DNA of 40,589 nt from GCA-2730975 sp964576585 (GTDB taxonomy: Bacteria > Verrucomicrobiota > Verrucomicrobiia > Opitutales > Seribacteraceae). The position numbers and the translations under genes were made by a program. The stretch lies in NCBI GenBank assembly GCA_964576585.1, contig CAZNWO010000012.1, positions 1 through 40,589 on the forward strand, read 5' to 3'. Within the stretch, counting starts at the first letter, position 1. Every line of letters starts with the position of its first letter. The notes under the pieces are model-generated. The model searched no databases. It saw nothing but the letters and a program-made list of their open reading frames with translations, and was not told the origin of the DNA. Positions 1 to 8,700 of this stretch are shown piece after piece.

Positions 1-548
1 AGATCCTGTCGAATGCCGGGAGCGAGGCGGGAACGCGTGATGGTCGCGTTTAGCTCGGCCAAGACTTGGGAGGAGAGCATGTCGAGGGTGATGGCCCCGG
101 ACTTAACCGCCTCCGCCATCCGGGCAACCTCGGCGGAAAGGGCGTGTGGGGAGGACTGAATGCGCTGGTCGGGCTGAAGGTGGAGCCATTGCTGCGCATC
201 GGGACGATAGAAGCGCACCTGCAGGTAGAGCTCGGGGTGTTCGAGGAAGAGGCTTGCGGGAAGAGCGTTCATCCCCTGCCCTCCCAAGAGGACGAGGTAG
301 TGACCGCGGTCTACGGGGACGTTGATGGAGGCGTTGGCGTCGGAGCCGTTGCGCCAATGCACGGTGCCGTTGGCGTCGCGCAGGGCGAAGGTAAAGGAGG
401 CAACGCCGTCGAAGTTCAGGCCGTTGACCGCGAGCTTGCCCGCGTAGGGAACGGGAGCGGCCTGCAGAAAAGACGCCACCGCAAGGCAAGCCAAAGGCAA
501 AAGCCGAGCAGGAAGACTAGTCGAACAAGCTTTGAAAATATTCGGCAC
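1..548 (-). CDS. Secreted tail-fibre-like surface protein, 3' end outside the window
   Basis: The reading frame opens at a GTG (548) and stays open to the left edge, so the C-terminus is missing. The first ~35 residues look like a signal peptide: a basic start (K, R), then the hydrophobic stretch LLPLACLAVASFLQA with cleavage probably near QAA/AP. Next comes a probable beta-sandwich (KLAVNGLNFDGVASFTFALR, later YLQVRFYRPD). After it is the motif QPDQRIQSSPHALSAEVAR, which resembles the 'PRQ-x-I-x-S-x-PYAL-x-A' motif of bacterial collagen-like or tail-fibre-like secreted proteins. It is followed by KSGAITLDMLSSQVLAELN, typical of the 'G-x-I-x-x-x-M-L' repeats after that motif. Function is unknown; surface or extracellular location is inferred. 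The start is uncertain because the purine-rich GGAAGGG lies 13 bases upstream, further than usual. The gene follows tal in the same direction. Confidence 0.7.
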   Translation of the reverse strand, partial: MPNIFKACSTSLPARLLPLACLAVASFLQAAPVPYAGKLAVNGLNFDGVASFTFALRDANGTVHWRNGSDANASINVPVDRGHYLVLLGGQGMNALPASLFLEHPELYLQVRFYRPDAQQWLHLQPDQRIQSSPHALSAEVARMAEAVKSGAITLDMLSSQVLAELNATITRSRLAPGIRQD

Positions 549-637
549 TGAGAGAATTGTGCCCTTCCGTGATACCGAAGGCAAGGAACTTCCCTCGGAA
601 GGATAAATCGGCGCCGACCGAAAGCGCGGAGGTTCGC

Positions 638-1609
638 TCAGCCCGCGAGTTCCTTGGCCAGAAGGTCTTCCAGCTTGCAAACGTCGGCGGCAAAGCGGCG
701 AATGCCCTCGGCAAGCTTCTCGGTGGCCATGGCATCCTCGTTGAGGAGGAAGCGGAAGGATTTCTCGTCGATTTCCATCTTCTCGATGGAGGAGGAGGCA
801 GCTTGTTCCTCGGTCAGCTTTACGGATACCTCCTGGTAGTCGTTCTGCATTTCCTCGAGCAGACCGGGGCTGATGGTGAGGAGATCGCAACCGACCAATT
901 CCCTGATTTCCCCGGAATTGCGGAAGCTGGCCCCCATGACCTCGGTGGGATGGCCGAACTTCTTGTAGTAGTTGTAAATGGTGGTGACGGACTGGACGCC
1001 GGGATCGTCGGCGCCATGAAAATCCTTGCCCGTGGCGGCCTTGTGCCAGTCGAGGATTCGACCGACGAAGGGGGAAATGAGACGGGAACCCGCCTCGGCG
1101 CAAGCAACGGCCTGGACGAGTGAAAAGAGGAGGGTCATGTTGCAGTGGATGCCTTCCTGCTCGAGAATGCGAGAGGCTTCCACGCCTTCCCAAGTGGTGG
1201 CCAATTTAATAAGCACGCGCTCGCGCGAGAGACCTGCGGACTCGTACATGCCGATGAGCTTGCGCGCCTTGGCGAGGCTTCCCTCGACGTCGAAGGAGAG
1301 GCGGGCGTCGACCTCGGTGGAAACGCGTCCGGGAACGATTGCCAGTATCTCGATGCCAAAGCGCACGAGTAGGCGATCCATGAGCTCGTCCACGTCGGAA
1401 ACAGACTCGGCCTTGGCGTTGGCGACGACCTCGTCCACGAGGGCTGCGTAGCTTTCCTGCGAGGCTGCCTTGAGGATGAGGCTGGGATTGGTGGTGGCGT
1501 CGCGCGGCTCGTACTCCTGCATCGACTGGAAGTCGCCTGTGTCGGCGACTACGATGGTGTGCTGCTTGAGCTGCTCGAGGACGGAGGGAGAAGAGTTTTC
1601 GTCAGTCAT
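638..1609 (-). CDS. tal: Transaldolase (TalB type)
   Basis: Cytosolic enzyme of the non-oxidative pentose phosphate pathway. It transfers a dihydroxyacetone unit from sedoheptulose-7-phosphate to glyceraldehyde-3-phosphate. The product is 323 residues, close to the ~317 of E. coli TalB. The Schiff-base lysine is K135 in RVLIKLATTW, and the N-terminal catalytic aspartate is D23 in VVADTGDF. NPSLILKA and CNMTLLFS are further family signatures. ATG 1609 (MTDENSSPSV) is chosen because the frame's 22-codon upstream extension has no family similarity and runs towards the fba terminator. The gene lies directly downstream of fba, but a strong terminator between them suggests its own promoter. Together tal and fba form a small central-carbon cluster. 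The family assignment is secure. Confidence 0.96.
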   Translation of the reverse strand: MTDENSSPSVLEQLKQHTIVVADTGDFQSMQEYEPRDATTNPSLILKAASQESYAALVDEVVANAKAESVSDVDELMDRLLVRFGIEILAIVPGRVSTEVDARLSFDVEGSLAKARKLIGMYESAGLSRERVLIKLATTWEGVEASRILEQEGIHCNMTLLFSLVQAVACAEAGSRLISPFVGRILDWHKAATGKDFHGADDPGVQSVTTIYNYYKKFGHPTEVMGASFRNSGEIRELVGCDLLTISPGLLEEMQNDYQEVSVKLTEEQAASSSIEKMEIDEKSFRFLLNEDAMATEKLAEGIRRFAADVCKLEDLLAKELAG

Positions 1610-1654
1610 GATGAAGACTAAGCTAACGGTTGGGGGTTTGGAGAAGCAAACCGG

Positions 1655-1691
1655 AAAACAAAGCGGCCCGAACAATTGACGTTCGGACCGC
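1655..1691 (-). terminator. Intrinsic terminator after fba
   Basis: Read on the minus strand, an 11-bp stem (GCGGTCCGAAC pairing with GTTCGGGCCGC, one G-U pair) with a 7-base loop is followed by TTTGTTTT. It starts about 30 bases past the fba stop, the expected place for a factor-independent terminator, and separates fba from tal. Confidence 0.85.
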
Positions 1692-1720
1692 TTGTAAATT
1701 CAAGTTGAGGGGGAAGTGCC

Positions 1721-2794
1721 TCAGCCTGCGTTGCGGTTGATGCAGTTGAGGTCCTCGAAGGAGCGGGCAAGGCGCTCGACCAAGGCGTTCTCGCCTTCTC
1801 GGAGCCAAGAGCGGGGATCGTAGAACTTCTTGTTTGGCTTTTCGTCACCCTCGGGGTTCCCGAGCTGGGCCTGAAGGTAGTCCTTGTTTTCCTTGTAGAA
1901 GCCGTGGACACCGTCCCAGAATGCCCATTGGGTATCGGTGTCGAGGTTCATCTTGATCACACCGTAGCCGATGGCTTCACGGATTTGCTCGCGGGAGGAG
2001 CCGGAACCACCGTGGAAAACGAAGTGAATGGGCTTGTCTCCCGTTCCGTGCCTTTCCTTAACGAATTCCTGGGAATTCTTTAGGATGACGGGGGTCAACT
2101 CGACGTTCCCGGGCTTGTATACCCCGTGCACGTTTCCGAAGGCGGCTGCGACGGTAAAGCGGTTGCTGATCTGCGTGAGGGTCTCGTAGGCCTGGTTCAC
2201 CTCTTCGGGCTGGGTGTAGAGGCGCGCGCTGTCGATGTCGGTATTGTCGACGCCGTCTTCCTCGCCACCGGTAACGCCGAGCTCGATCTCGATCGTCATC
2301 TCGAGTGCGTTCATCCGCTCGAAGTATTCCTTGCAGGTGCCGAGGTTGTCCTCGATCGGCTCCTCGGAGAGATCGAGCATGTGAGAGCTGTAAAGCGACT
2401 TGCCGTTGCGTTCGTGAAACTTTTCTCCGGCATCGAGCATTCCGTCCATCCAGGGAAGGAGCTTGCGGGCGCAGTGATCGGTGTGGAGGATGACGGGAAC
2501 GTCGTAGGCCTCGGCCATCGCATGCACGTGCCTTGCCCCGGAAACGGAACCAGCTACGGCTCCAGCTTGGCCGTCGTTGGCAAGGCTCTTTCCCGCAAAG
2601 AAAACGCCACCTCCGTTGGAAAACTGGATCATGACGGGAGAGTTGACTTGGGACGCGGTTTCCAAGACCGCATTCACCGTATTCGTGCCGACGACGTTTA
2701 CCGCAGGCAATGCGTACTCGTTCTCAAGGGCGTCGTTCAGGATGGCCTGAACGGCGTCACCCGTGGCGACTCCACCGGGAAACTTCTTACTCAT
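1721..2794 (-). CDS. fba: Class II fructose-bisphosphate aldolase
   Basis: Zinc-dependent aldolase interconverting fructose-1,6-bisphosphate with dihydroxyacetone phosphate and glyceraldehyde-3-phosphate in glycolysis and gluconeogenesis. The product is 357 residues, matching the class IIA form (E. coli FbaA, 359). The catalytic aspartate and a zinc ligand are D106 and H107 in VILHTDHCARKLLPW. Further zinc-ligand histidines are in FGNVHGVYKPG and FVFHGGSGSS, the latter also contributing to the phosphate-binding loop. QFSNGGGVFFAGK is the N-terminal family signature. The ATG start (MSKKFPGG) fits the family length. A structured leader lies upstream and a strong terminator downstream, so it is probably monocistronic. 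Confidence 0.97.
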   Translation of the reverse strand: MSKKFPGGVATGDAVQAILNDALENEYALPAVNVVGTNTVNAVLETASQVNSPVMIQFSNGGGVFFAGKSLANDGQAGAVAGSVSGARHVHAMAEAYDVPVILHTDHCARKLLPWMDGMLDAGEKFHERNGKSLYSSHMLDLSEEPIEDNLGTCKEYFERMNALEMTIEIELGVTGGEEDGVDNTDIDSARLYTQPEEVNQAYETLTQISNRFTVAAAFGNVHGVYKPGNVELTPVILKNSQEFVKERHGTGDKPIHFVFHGGSGSSREQIREAIGYGVIKMNLDTDTQWAFWDGVHGFYKENKDYLQAQLGNPEGDEKPNKKFYDPRSWLREGENALVERLARSFEDLNCINRNAG

Positions 2795-2827
2795 AGGTCA
2801 GGATGTGGTTAAGTTAACGTAGGAAAG

Positions 2828-2856
2828 CGGGGCGTGGCAGAAAGCCCCGAAAGGGG
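2828..2856 (-). promoter_or_regulatory. Mutually exclusive hairpins in the fba leader
   Basis: On the minus strand the GGGG block at 2845-2848 can pair either with CCCC just upstream (2853-2856, four-base loop) or, as CGGGGC, with GCCCCG downstream (2828-2833, 10-base loop). Two competing hairpins 34-62 bases before the fba start could be a regulatory leader. There is no U-tract, so this is not a plain attenuator. No known riboswitch is recognised. Confidence 0.3.
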
Positions 2857-2921
2857 TATATTCAAACGTATGGAGGCAAGTGGCTAAAGCAAAAAAAGCC
2901 AGCTAACCCCGACCAAACCAC

Positions 2922-2942
2922 AAAAGCGCACGATCGTTGCGC
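2922..2942 (-). terminator. Intrinsic terminator after the HTH gene
   Basis: On the minus strand GCGCA-ACGATCG-TGCGC forms a hairpin followed by TTTTG. It begins about 10 bases past the stop codon of the helix-turn-helix gene. Confidence 0.6.
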
Positions 2943-2951
2943 AAGCGGGAA

Positions 2952-3437
2952 TCAACCAAGCAAGTCTCCGACGTCGCCTTGGCCGACGGCTTTCTCTACC
3001 TCGTCGAGCTTGATGAAGGTCGTGCGAGTATGGGGCAGCTTGTAACGCTTGAAGACCCCCTTCTTCAGTAGGTAATAAAGCTTTCTCTGGGAAATCCTGA
3101 GCACCTTTGCCGCCTCAGAGACGCGAAGGATTTTTGGAGCGGGCGGTTTGCGCAGGTCCTCGACGTAATCGGTCTGAAGCTTGAGAGTGACCTCGAGATC
3201 CGTAACTCGTTGGTCGATGTTGTCCAGACGATCCTTGATCTCACTGAGGGCAAGGAAGATGATCTCGTTTTCGATGGCGAAATCATCGCCCAAACCGAGC
3301 TCACGGGCCTTTTCGTTGCGAAACCTCACGGCATCGATTCGGCTCCGGAAGTACTTGCGATGGCGCTTTTTTCGATAAGTCCAAGTAATGCAATGACCGG
3401 AAGCCCTACCCGCTACAAAGGAATAGGAAACTTTCAT
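2952..3437 (-). CDS. Excisionase-like helix-turn-helix protein with coiled coil
   Basis: A 161-residue protein in three parts. Residues ~8-45 (WTYRKKRHRKYFRSRIDAVRF) resemble the basic N-terminal Arm/AP2-like DNA-binding segment of tyrosine integrases. Residues ~55-95 are a predicted coiled coil (IKDRLDNIDQRVTDLEVTLK). The C-terminal ~55 residues are an HTH_17/MerR-type excisionase domain (VSEAAKVLRISQRKLYYLLK, then KLPHTRTTFIKLDEVEKAV). Probable DNA-binding regulator, possibly dimeric; the target is unknown. No integrase lies nearby, so it is either a stand-alone regulator or a remnant of a mobile element. ATG 3437 was chosen; the frame can extend to a TTG at 3509 (24 more residues, serine/lysine rich). 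Neither start has a clear Shine-Dalgarno. It is divergent from the Minf_1886-family gene. Confidence 0.75.
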   Translation of the reverse strand: MKVSYSFVAGRASGHCITWTYRKKRHRKYFRSRIDAVRFRNEKARELGLGDDFAIENEIIFLALSEIKDRLDNIDQRVTDLEVTLKLQTDYVEDLRKPPAPKILRVSEAAKVLRISQRKLYYLLKKGVFKRYKLPHTRTTFIKLDEVEKAVGQGDVGDLLG

Positions 3438-3549
3438 AGGGAAGGATTCTGGATTGGTTTCACTAGAAAAAGATTTGCGTTTCGCGAGAGATTCCTTGGA
3501 TTGGATCAAAAGATAGCGCCAAGCGAGTCACGAAGTAAGTTTAATCACA

Positions 3550-3966
3550 ATGAGCGAACAGAATTTTCCCGATGTTGTAAACGAGATTCATGAAAAGGAT
3601 TCTCGCTACGGCAAGGGTGCTTACTTCTTTGTCAGGGAAGCCTTGGACCATACGCTAAAGAACCTGACGAAGGACGACGGGAAGACCACCGGGCACGTAT
3701 CGGGAAACCAATTGCTAGACGGGATAAGAGAGTTCGCCTTGGATCGTTTCGGTCCGATGACCATGACTGTGATGGATCACTGGAACGTAAGGAAATGCCG
3801 GGATTTCGGGGACATCGTCTTCAACTTGGTCGATTCGGGCATTTTGGGCCGAACCGACAATGATTCTCCCGAGGACTTTGCGGAAGGGTACGACTTCAGG
3901 GATGCCTTTGATCGTCCCTTCCGCCCCAAGGACACGGACGAAAGCCAAGATAATTCACTGAACTAG
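3550..3966 (+). CDS. Minf_1886 family protein
   Basis: A 138-residue soluble protein with no signal peptide. The pattern RYGKGAYFFVREALDHT, HVSGNQLLDGIREFALDRFG, then GDIVFNLVDSGILG and YDFRDAFDRPFRP matches the Minf_1886 family, named from Methylacidiphilum and found mainly in Verrucomicrobia and Planctomycetes. The family has no established function. Length is normal. It is transcribed away from the HTH gene and converges on the small zinc-ribbon gene, with only eight bases between their stop codons. It supports a PVC-group origin for the window. Confidence 0.85.
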   Translation: MSEQNFPDVVNEIHEKDSRYGKGAYFFVREALDHTLKNLTKDDGKTTGHVSGNQLLDGIREFALDRFGPMTMTVMDHWNVRKCRDFGDIVFNLVDSGILGRTDNDSPEDFAEGYDFRDAFDRPFRPKDTDESQDNSLN

Positions 3967-3974
3967 CTATTTGC

Positions 3975-4223
3975 TCAACCGCCGATAACGAAACGTAGGA
4001 TAAAGTAAACCAACGCCAAGATGGCCAAGGCGGTGAAACAAGAAGCCTGACTCTTGGCAAAAGGTCCCGAACCAAAGGCTCCGCCTTCGCTCAACTCGGC
4101 CAACCTGCCCGCTTCGCTCTCGTCTTCAGGAACGCTTTCCAGCGATTCGCAATCGCAGACCGGACAGAGCTCGCCATCCGACTCATGCCATTCGAAATCG
4201 CACTTCTTGCACTGCAAAAACAT
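3975..4223 (-). CDS. Small zinc-ribbon protein with C-terminal membrane helix
   Basis: An 82-residue protein. The N-terminus has a rubredoxin-like zinc ribbon, CKKC at residues 5-8 and CPVC at 20-23 (also C25). A charged Glu/Ser-rich and then Gly-rich linker follows, and the C-terminus is one hydrophobic helix (CFTALAILALVYFILRFVIG). The arrangement suggests a tail-anchored membrane protein with its metal site in the cytosol. Function is unknown. It diverges from the Sel1-repeat gene, and the ~125 bases between them presumably hold both promoters. Confidence 0.75.
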   Translation of the reverse strand: MFLQCKKCDFEWHESDGELCPVCDCESLESVPEDESEAGRLAELSEGGAFGSGPFAKSQASCFTALAILALVYFILRFVIGG

Positions 4224-4349
4224 GAGTGAAAATCTTTACGCTGGAGGCAAAGGGGTCGAGGAAAAACCTTGCAGATGGTTATTAAACGCAATAGGCGTTG
4301 ATGGTCAAGATCATGAGAAAATCCTTTTGGGCCTAGAATCAGCAGGAAT

Positions 4350-5690
4350 ATGCTGAAACGATTATCGACTTTTCTTCCCTTGCTGCTCCTTCTCGGAGGC
4401 GTTGACGGTCTAGAGGCTGCCAACCCATTAACCGAGGAATTGGCAAGCGTGCACGGAAAGGCAAGTGCAGGTGACGCCTACTACCAAGGCGCCTTGGCCC
4501 TCTTTCATCGTCACGGCGAGCGAGGGCTGCACGTCAACCTAGTCGAGGCTGAGAAATGGTCTCGTATGGCGGCCAAGAAAAACGGGGCTTTCGGCTATTG
4601 CGTACTGGCGGGAATAGAGTTGGAAAAAGGCAACCTCGAACGGGGCCGATATTTGTACGATGAAGCCTACCTCAATTCAGGCCTCCTCGCCTTGGCCCGC
4701 AAGGATGATCCGCTAGGTCTTTTCTGCCTCGGTATGATCGAGATGGACAACCCGCCTAGGAACTTCCCAAAAGCCATTCGCCTTCTGAACAAGTCCGCCA
4801 AGCAAGGCTTTGGAGCGGCGCAAAGCACATTGGGGATGCTTTATTTCACGGGTATTGGAGTAAAGAAGAACTCCCAATTGGCAATCAGGTGGAGTTCGAT
4901 GGGGGCCAGAATACATTCTCCGCTGGGAATGTTTTACCTAGGTATGGCCTATTCCATTGGTGACGGAGTTCCCTTCGAGGAGGACTTGGCCGTTCGCTGG
5001 TTGAGGGCTGCCGCAGACAGAAACCTTCCGATGGCTCAGCTGACGCTGGGCATGAAGTATGCAACGGGGGAAGGCCTTCCGCGCAACCTCGAGGCCGCAG
5101 TAGGATGGATGGAACGGGCTGCCGAAAGCGGCTCGATGGAAGCAAAGCTTCAGCTTCGCAAGTACAAGGTCCTCCTGGAAAGATCGAAAAAAGCCGTCTC
5201 CAGTGTGAAATTGGAAATGGATAATCGTACGCTTAGCCAAATCGCCGCCTCCAAGACACAGGCGACAAACGACAAAGATGAGAACTCCACCAAGGCTCAA
5301 GACAACGAACCGCAAATCACCTTGACGCCCGAAGAGTTGGCGAGCCCGATTGTTTTCGCTCGAAGAGCTATTTCCGTCGAAAAGAATCCCGCCAAGGCAA
5401 TTCGCTTGCTGCGAGGTCCCGCGAAAGCCGGAAATTCAGAAGCATCTAGCTTAATGGGGAATTTGTATTACAGGGACAAGGAATTCGAGAAGGCAAGAAG
5501 TTGGTTTCAGGCAGCTGCCAGAGATGGCGACGTTGAAGCCCAACGCTACTTGGGGATGATTTTCTTCTTAGGGCAAGGTGTTGAGCAGGATTATGCCCAA
5601 GCATCCCTTTGGCTTGGAAAGGCAACCCAAGGTGGGGACACGCAGGCTCCTAGGTATCTGCGAATCGTAAACCAGTTCTACAAACCGTAG
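4350..5690 (+). CDS. Secreted Sel1-repeat (TPR-like) protein
   Basis: A 446-residue protein. Residues 1-24 are a signal peptide (MLKRLSTFLPLLLLLGGVDG, cleavage near LEA/A). The rest is a chain of at least five Sel1-like repeats of ~36 residues, e.g. STLGMLYFTGIGVKKNSQLA, FYLGMAYSIGDGVPFEEDLA, LTLGMKYATGEGLPRNLEAA and YLGMIFFLGQGVEQDYAQAS. A low-complexity linker at ~residues 285-325 (NDKDENSTKAQDNEPQ) splits the repeats into N- and C-terminal blocks. Sel1 repeats form helical solenoids used for protein-protein contacts. A periplasmic scaffold or adaptor role is inferred; the partner is unknown. It converges on the giant coiled-coil gene. Confidence 0.88.
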   Translation: MLKRLSTFLPLLLLLGGVDGLEAANPLTEELASVHGKASAGDAYYQGALALFHRHGERGLHVNLVEAEKWSRMAAKKNGAFGYCVLAGIELEKGNLERGRYLYDEAYLNSGLLALARKDDPLGLFCLGMIEMDNPPRNFPKAIRLLNKSAKQGFGAAQSTLGMLYFTGIGVKKNSQLAIRWSSMGARIHSPLGMFYLGMAYSIGDGVPFEEDLAVRWLRAAADRNLPMAQLTLGMKYATGEGLPRNLEAAVGWMERAAESGSMEAKLQLRKYKVLLERSKKAVSSVKLEMDNRTLSQIAASKTQATNDKDENSTKAQDNEPQITLTPEELASPIVFARRAISVEKNPAKAIRLLRGPAKAGNSEASSLMGNLYYRDKEFEKARSWFQAAARDGDVEAQRYLGMIFFLGQGVEQDYAQASLWLGKATQGGDTQAPRYLRIVNQFYKP

Positions 5691-5718
5691 AATCCTACGT
5701 TTACTAAACTACAGGATT
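5691..5718. terminator. Inverted repeat between convergent genes, possible bidirectional terminator
   Basis: AATCCT and AGGATT flank an inner GTTT/AAAC pair with a short loop, giving a two-part hairpin. It starts right after the Sel1 gene stop and ends about 10 bases from the convergent coiled-coil gene stop. There is no strong U-tract in either direction, so terminator activity is only plausible. Confidence 0.4.
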
Positions 5719-5729
5719 GTTCAAGCGGG

Positions 5730-8700
5730 TTATTGAGCCCAAGAGGCGTCGCGTAGATCGAGATTCAGGTTGTTGGTTTGCCCCGGTTGGATGTCAAATG
5801 ACTTGGACCATACCACTCCGACTCTTCCCAAGGGAGCAGTGCCTACCAGATGATAGGTGCCTGCAGCAAGAGAACCGACGGAAGCAGCCCCACTCGCATT
5901 GGTCTTGATTCTGGCCAAGTTTGAATCTGCCAAGGCATTTCGGATGTGGGCAGCGACGCCGGGATAGCGATATCCACTTTGAACAGAACGAGCCCAAAGC
6001 TCCGCAGCACTGGTAATCCCTTGCTCGACGGGCAGGTTTATTCCGGCTCTTTTCACGACCGCTTCAAGATCTTCTCTAAGAACGAAGAATTCAATGTCTC
6101 CTGCTGGGCGAACCTTGTTGTTGAGAAATTCAACGGTTGCAGAAAGCTGTAGGGAGCCTTGCCCACGAGGAACCGTTCGGGCAACAGGAACAGAGGGACG
6201 GCTAGGCAACACGCCCGTTGGCGAGCCAAAACGAGAAGTCGAGGCAGCGCCTCTACGCCCTGGAAGCGGCAAAGGCCTTGCACTGGGGAACATGGAAACC
6301 GCAGGAGCAGAAGCAAATCCGCCTCCAACGCCTCTGCCGGAGGAGGGAGAAGGAAACATCCTCGATGGTGGCGACGAGGAAGAGGAACCCAATGAGCGAA
6401 TCTGAGAATCCCCGGAGCCTCCGGAGCGCAAAACACGAATCGCCTCGCGCAGGGAAACCACCGCATTCTCCAACTCGGAAACACGGGAGCGAGCAACCTT
6501 CAGTTCCTCGTCCTGCAAGGTGATTTGCTGTCGCTGGGCACGATCCTTCTCGAAATCTTCGCGTTTCACTTGTCGAGCTTCCTGCAATTGCTTCTGCAAA
6601 TCCGCAATCTTGGTCTGCTCGCGCTCAAGCTGCATGTTGGCAATCAGCTGTTTCTGCCGTAGGTCCTGAACTTCCCTACCAAGTTCACCACCAGCTTGCC
6701 CAGCTTGAGCCAAGGCAAGCTCTTGCTTGAGTCGATCATTCTCGGCCTGCAATTGATTGATAGCTCCAGATGCAGCAGAAGATGCGGCTACGGAAAGTGA
6801 GGGGGAACCGGGAGCTGGACTTCTGCCGATTGCTTCCATCTCAGCAACACGAGAACGAGCAGTATTCAGGTCACCTCCGACGAGGAGCAACCTGCGATTG
6901 GCCTCCTTCAGCTCTTCGTCGGCTCTCTGGAAGTCCAACTTTGCCCTTTGCTCGGCGCTCCTTGCGGTATCCAACTGACTTTCGGCCTGCATCAATCTTG
7001 CGCGAAGCTCGTTTTCCCCCGGCGAGCTACCGGGAACCGACATACCCGCCATGTTCTGCCGAAGGCTTCTGAGACTGGCATCCCTATCCTGAAGCTGAGC
7101 CCGGAGAGCGGCGTTTTCCCTAGCAAAGGCATCACGCTCGTTACGGAGCAATTGATTTGGCATGGATGGTGATCCGGGAGTCGCGACAACGGCATTGTTG
7201 GCGGCCGTCATCAAACTGGCGTTTTCCGCTTCAAGCGCCGCCAACCTACCCTTGAGCACGCTGAAGTCCTGCATGGAACGCTTGAACTCATCGTTGAGCC
7301 TGACCACGTCCGCCTCGCTTTTATTGAGGGCATCTTTTGTCCTGGCCAATTCCGAATTGAGCAAAGAATCGGAAGCTCCTGCGGAAGGTGTCGGTACGGC
7401 GTTCTTGGCGGCAACCAACTCCTGTTGCAAAAGAGCCAAGTCGCTTCCGAGGACTTTCAATTGCTGGACCTTGGATTCACTTACCCTGAGCTCCTCACGC
7501 ACTTGCCCAAGCTCTTCCTTAAGATTATCCATTGAGGCATTATCAGGTGCGGTTGAGGCAGCGGCCTTTGCAGCGGCCAATTCTTCCTTCAGCTTGTTGA
7601 GGTCTTCGCGAAGGACTTTGGATGCATCTTTCGACGCCAGAAGATCGTCCAGCTTACTCAAGTCGGAGGCCCTCGCTGCTTCCGCCGCATCCAGTTTAGA
7701 TTGTGTGGAAGCAAGCGTCTTCTTCAATTCGTCGATTTCAGCGGATGAAGAAGGCGTTCCAGGTACGGATTGCAGCTCAACGAGGCGCTTGTTCGCCTGA
7801 TCAAGCTGGGAAGTAAGATCAATGACTTCTCCAACCTTTTCGGCCAGTTGCCCCTTAAGCTTTTCAGCTTGAGCATTTCCTTGAACAGGACGAGATGCTA
7901 ACTCCTTAGCCAAGTCGAGCTCAGCCCTCAGACTCTCGATTTCACCCTTAAGCTCGGCCACCCGCAAGTCACCCGAAGGTTCTGTCGACGAATCTTTCGG
8001 TTGCCGGGAGGCCAATGCTCGAGCCAACTCCAACTCCGTCTTCAGGTTTTCCACTTCCTCGCGAAGCTTTGCAACCCTTTGGTCGCTTTCGGGCGAAACA
8101 GCAGGAGTCGTTCCACTTCCTGCAAGCGAAAGCTCGGTCCTCAACTTCTCTAGTTGCTTCCGCAGCTCCGCAGTGTTCTGTCCGGCGTTCTTGAAGTCTT
8201 CCATACCCTGGACCGCTTGTGCCAGCTGATCCCTGAGCCGATCTTGCTGAAGCTCCTTTCCTTGAAGGGTACCCTGAAGGTCGGAAATGGTGCTTTGGGC
8301 TTTCGCCAAGTCGTCCTCCAATCGGCTCAAATCCTGAAGCTTGCCAATCACCTGATCCTGATCCGATGCCTTCACAATGGCTTCCAATTCAATAAACTTG
8401 GACTCGGCTATCAGCAGCTGGGCCTTCAGTTGCTCGGCCAACTCGGAGCCACCATCCGTCTCCTCACGTTGCTTCGCCATTTCGTCCAGTTGAAGCTTTG
8501 CAGCCATCAATCTCCTCTCGAGCTCGGCTACTTGCGGGGAACCTTGGGTTGTTTGCAACGCTTCCATGTCGTCCAGCTTCTGGTTGGCCAAGGCCAACTC
8601 TCTCTCCAGCAATTCGAGAGTCTGGGCCTTGGTTTGCAAAGCTTGCTGCATTTGAGCCTGCAATTGGTTGTTTCTGGAACGGGCTAGCTCAAGTTGCTCT

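Noticed and set aside
103..489. Arginine-rich minus-strand frame near the left edge
   Set aside because: The overlapping frame starting at GTG 548 has a signal peptide and recognisable motifs; this one is its shadow.
3438..3509. TTG-started extension of the HTH protein
   Set aside because: No Shine-Dalgarno, a rare start codon and a low-complexity Ser/Lys segment; ATG 3437 preferred.
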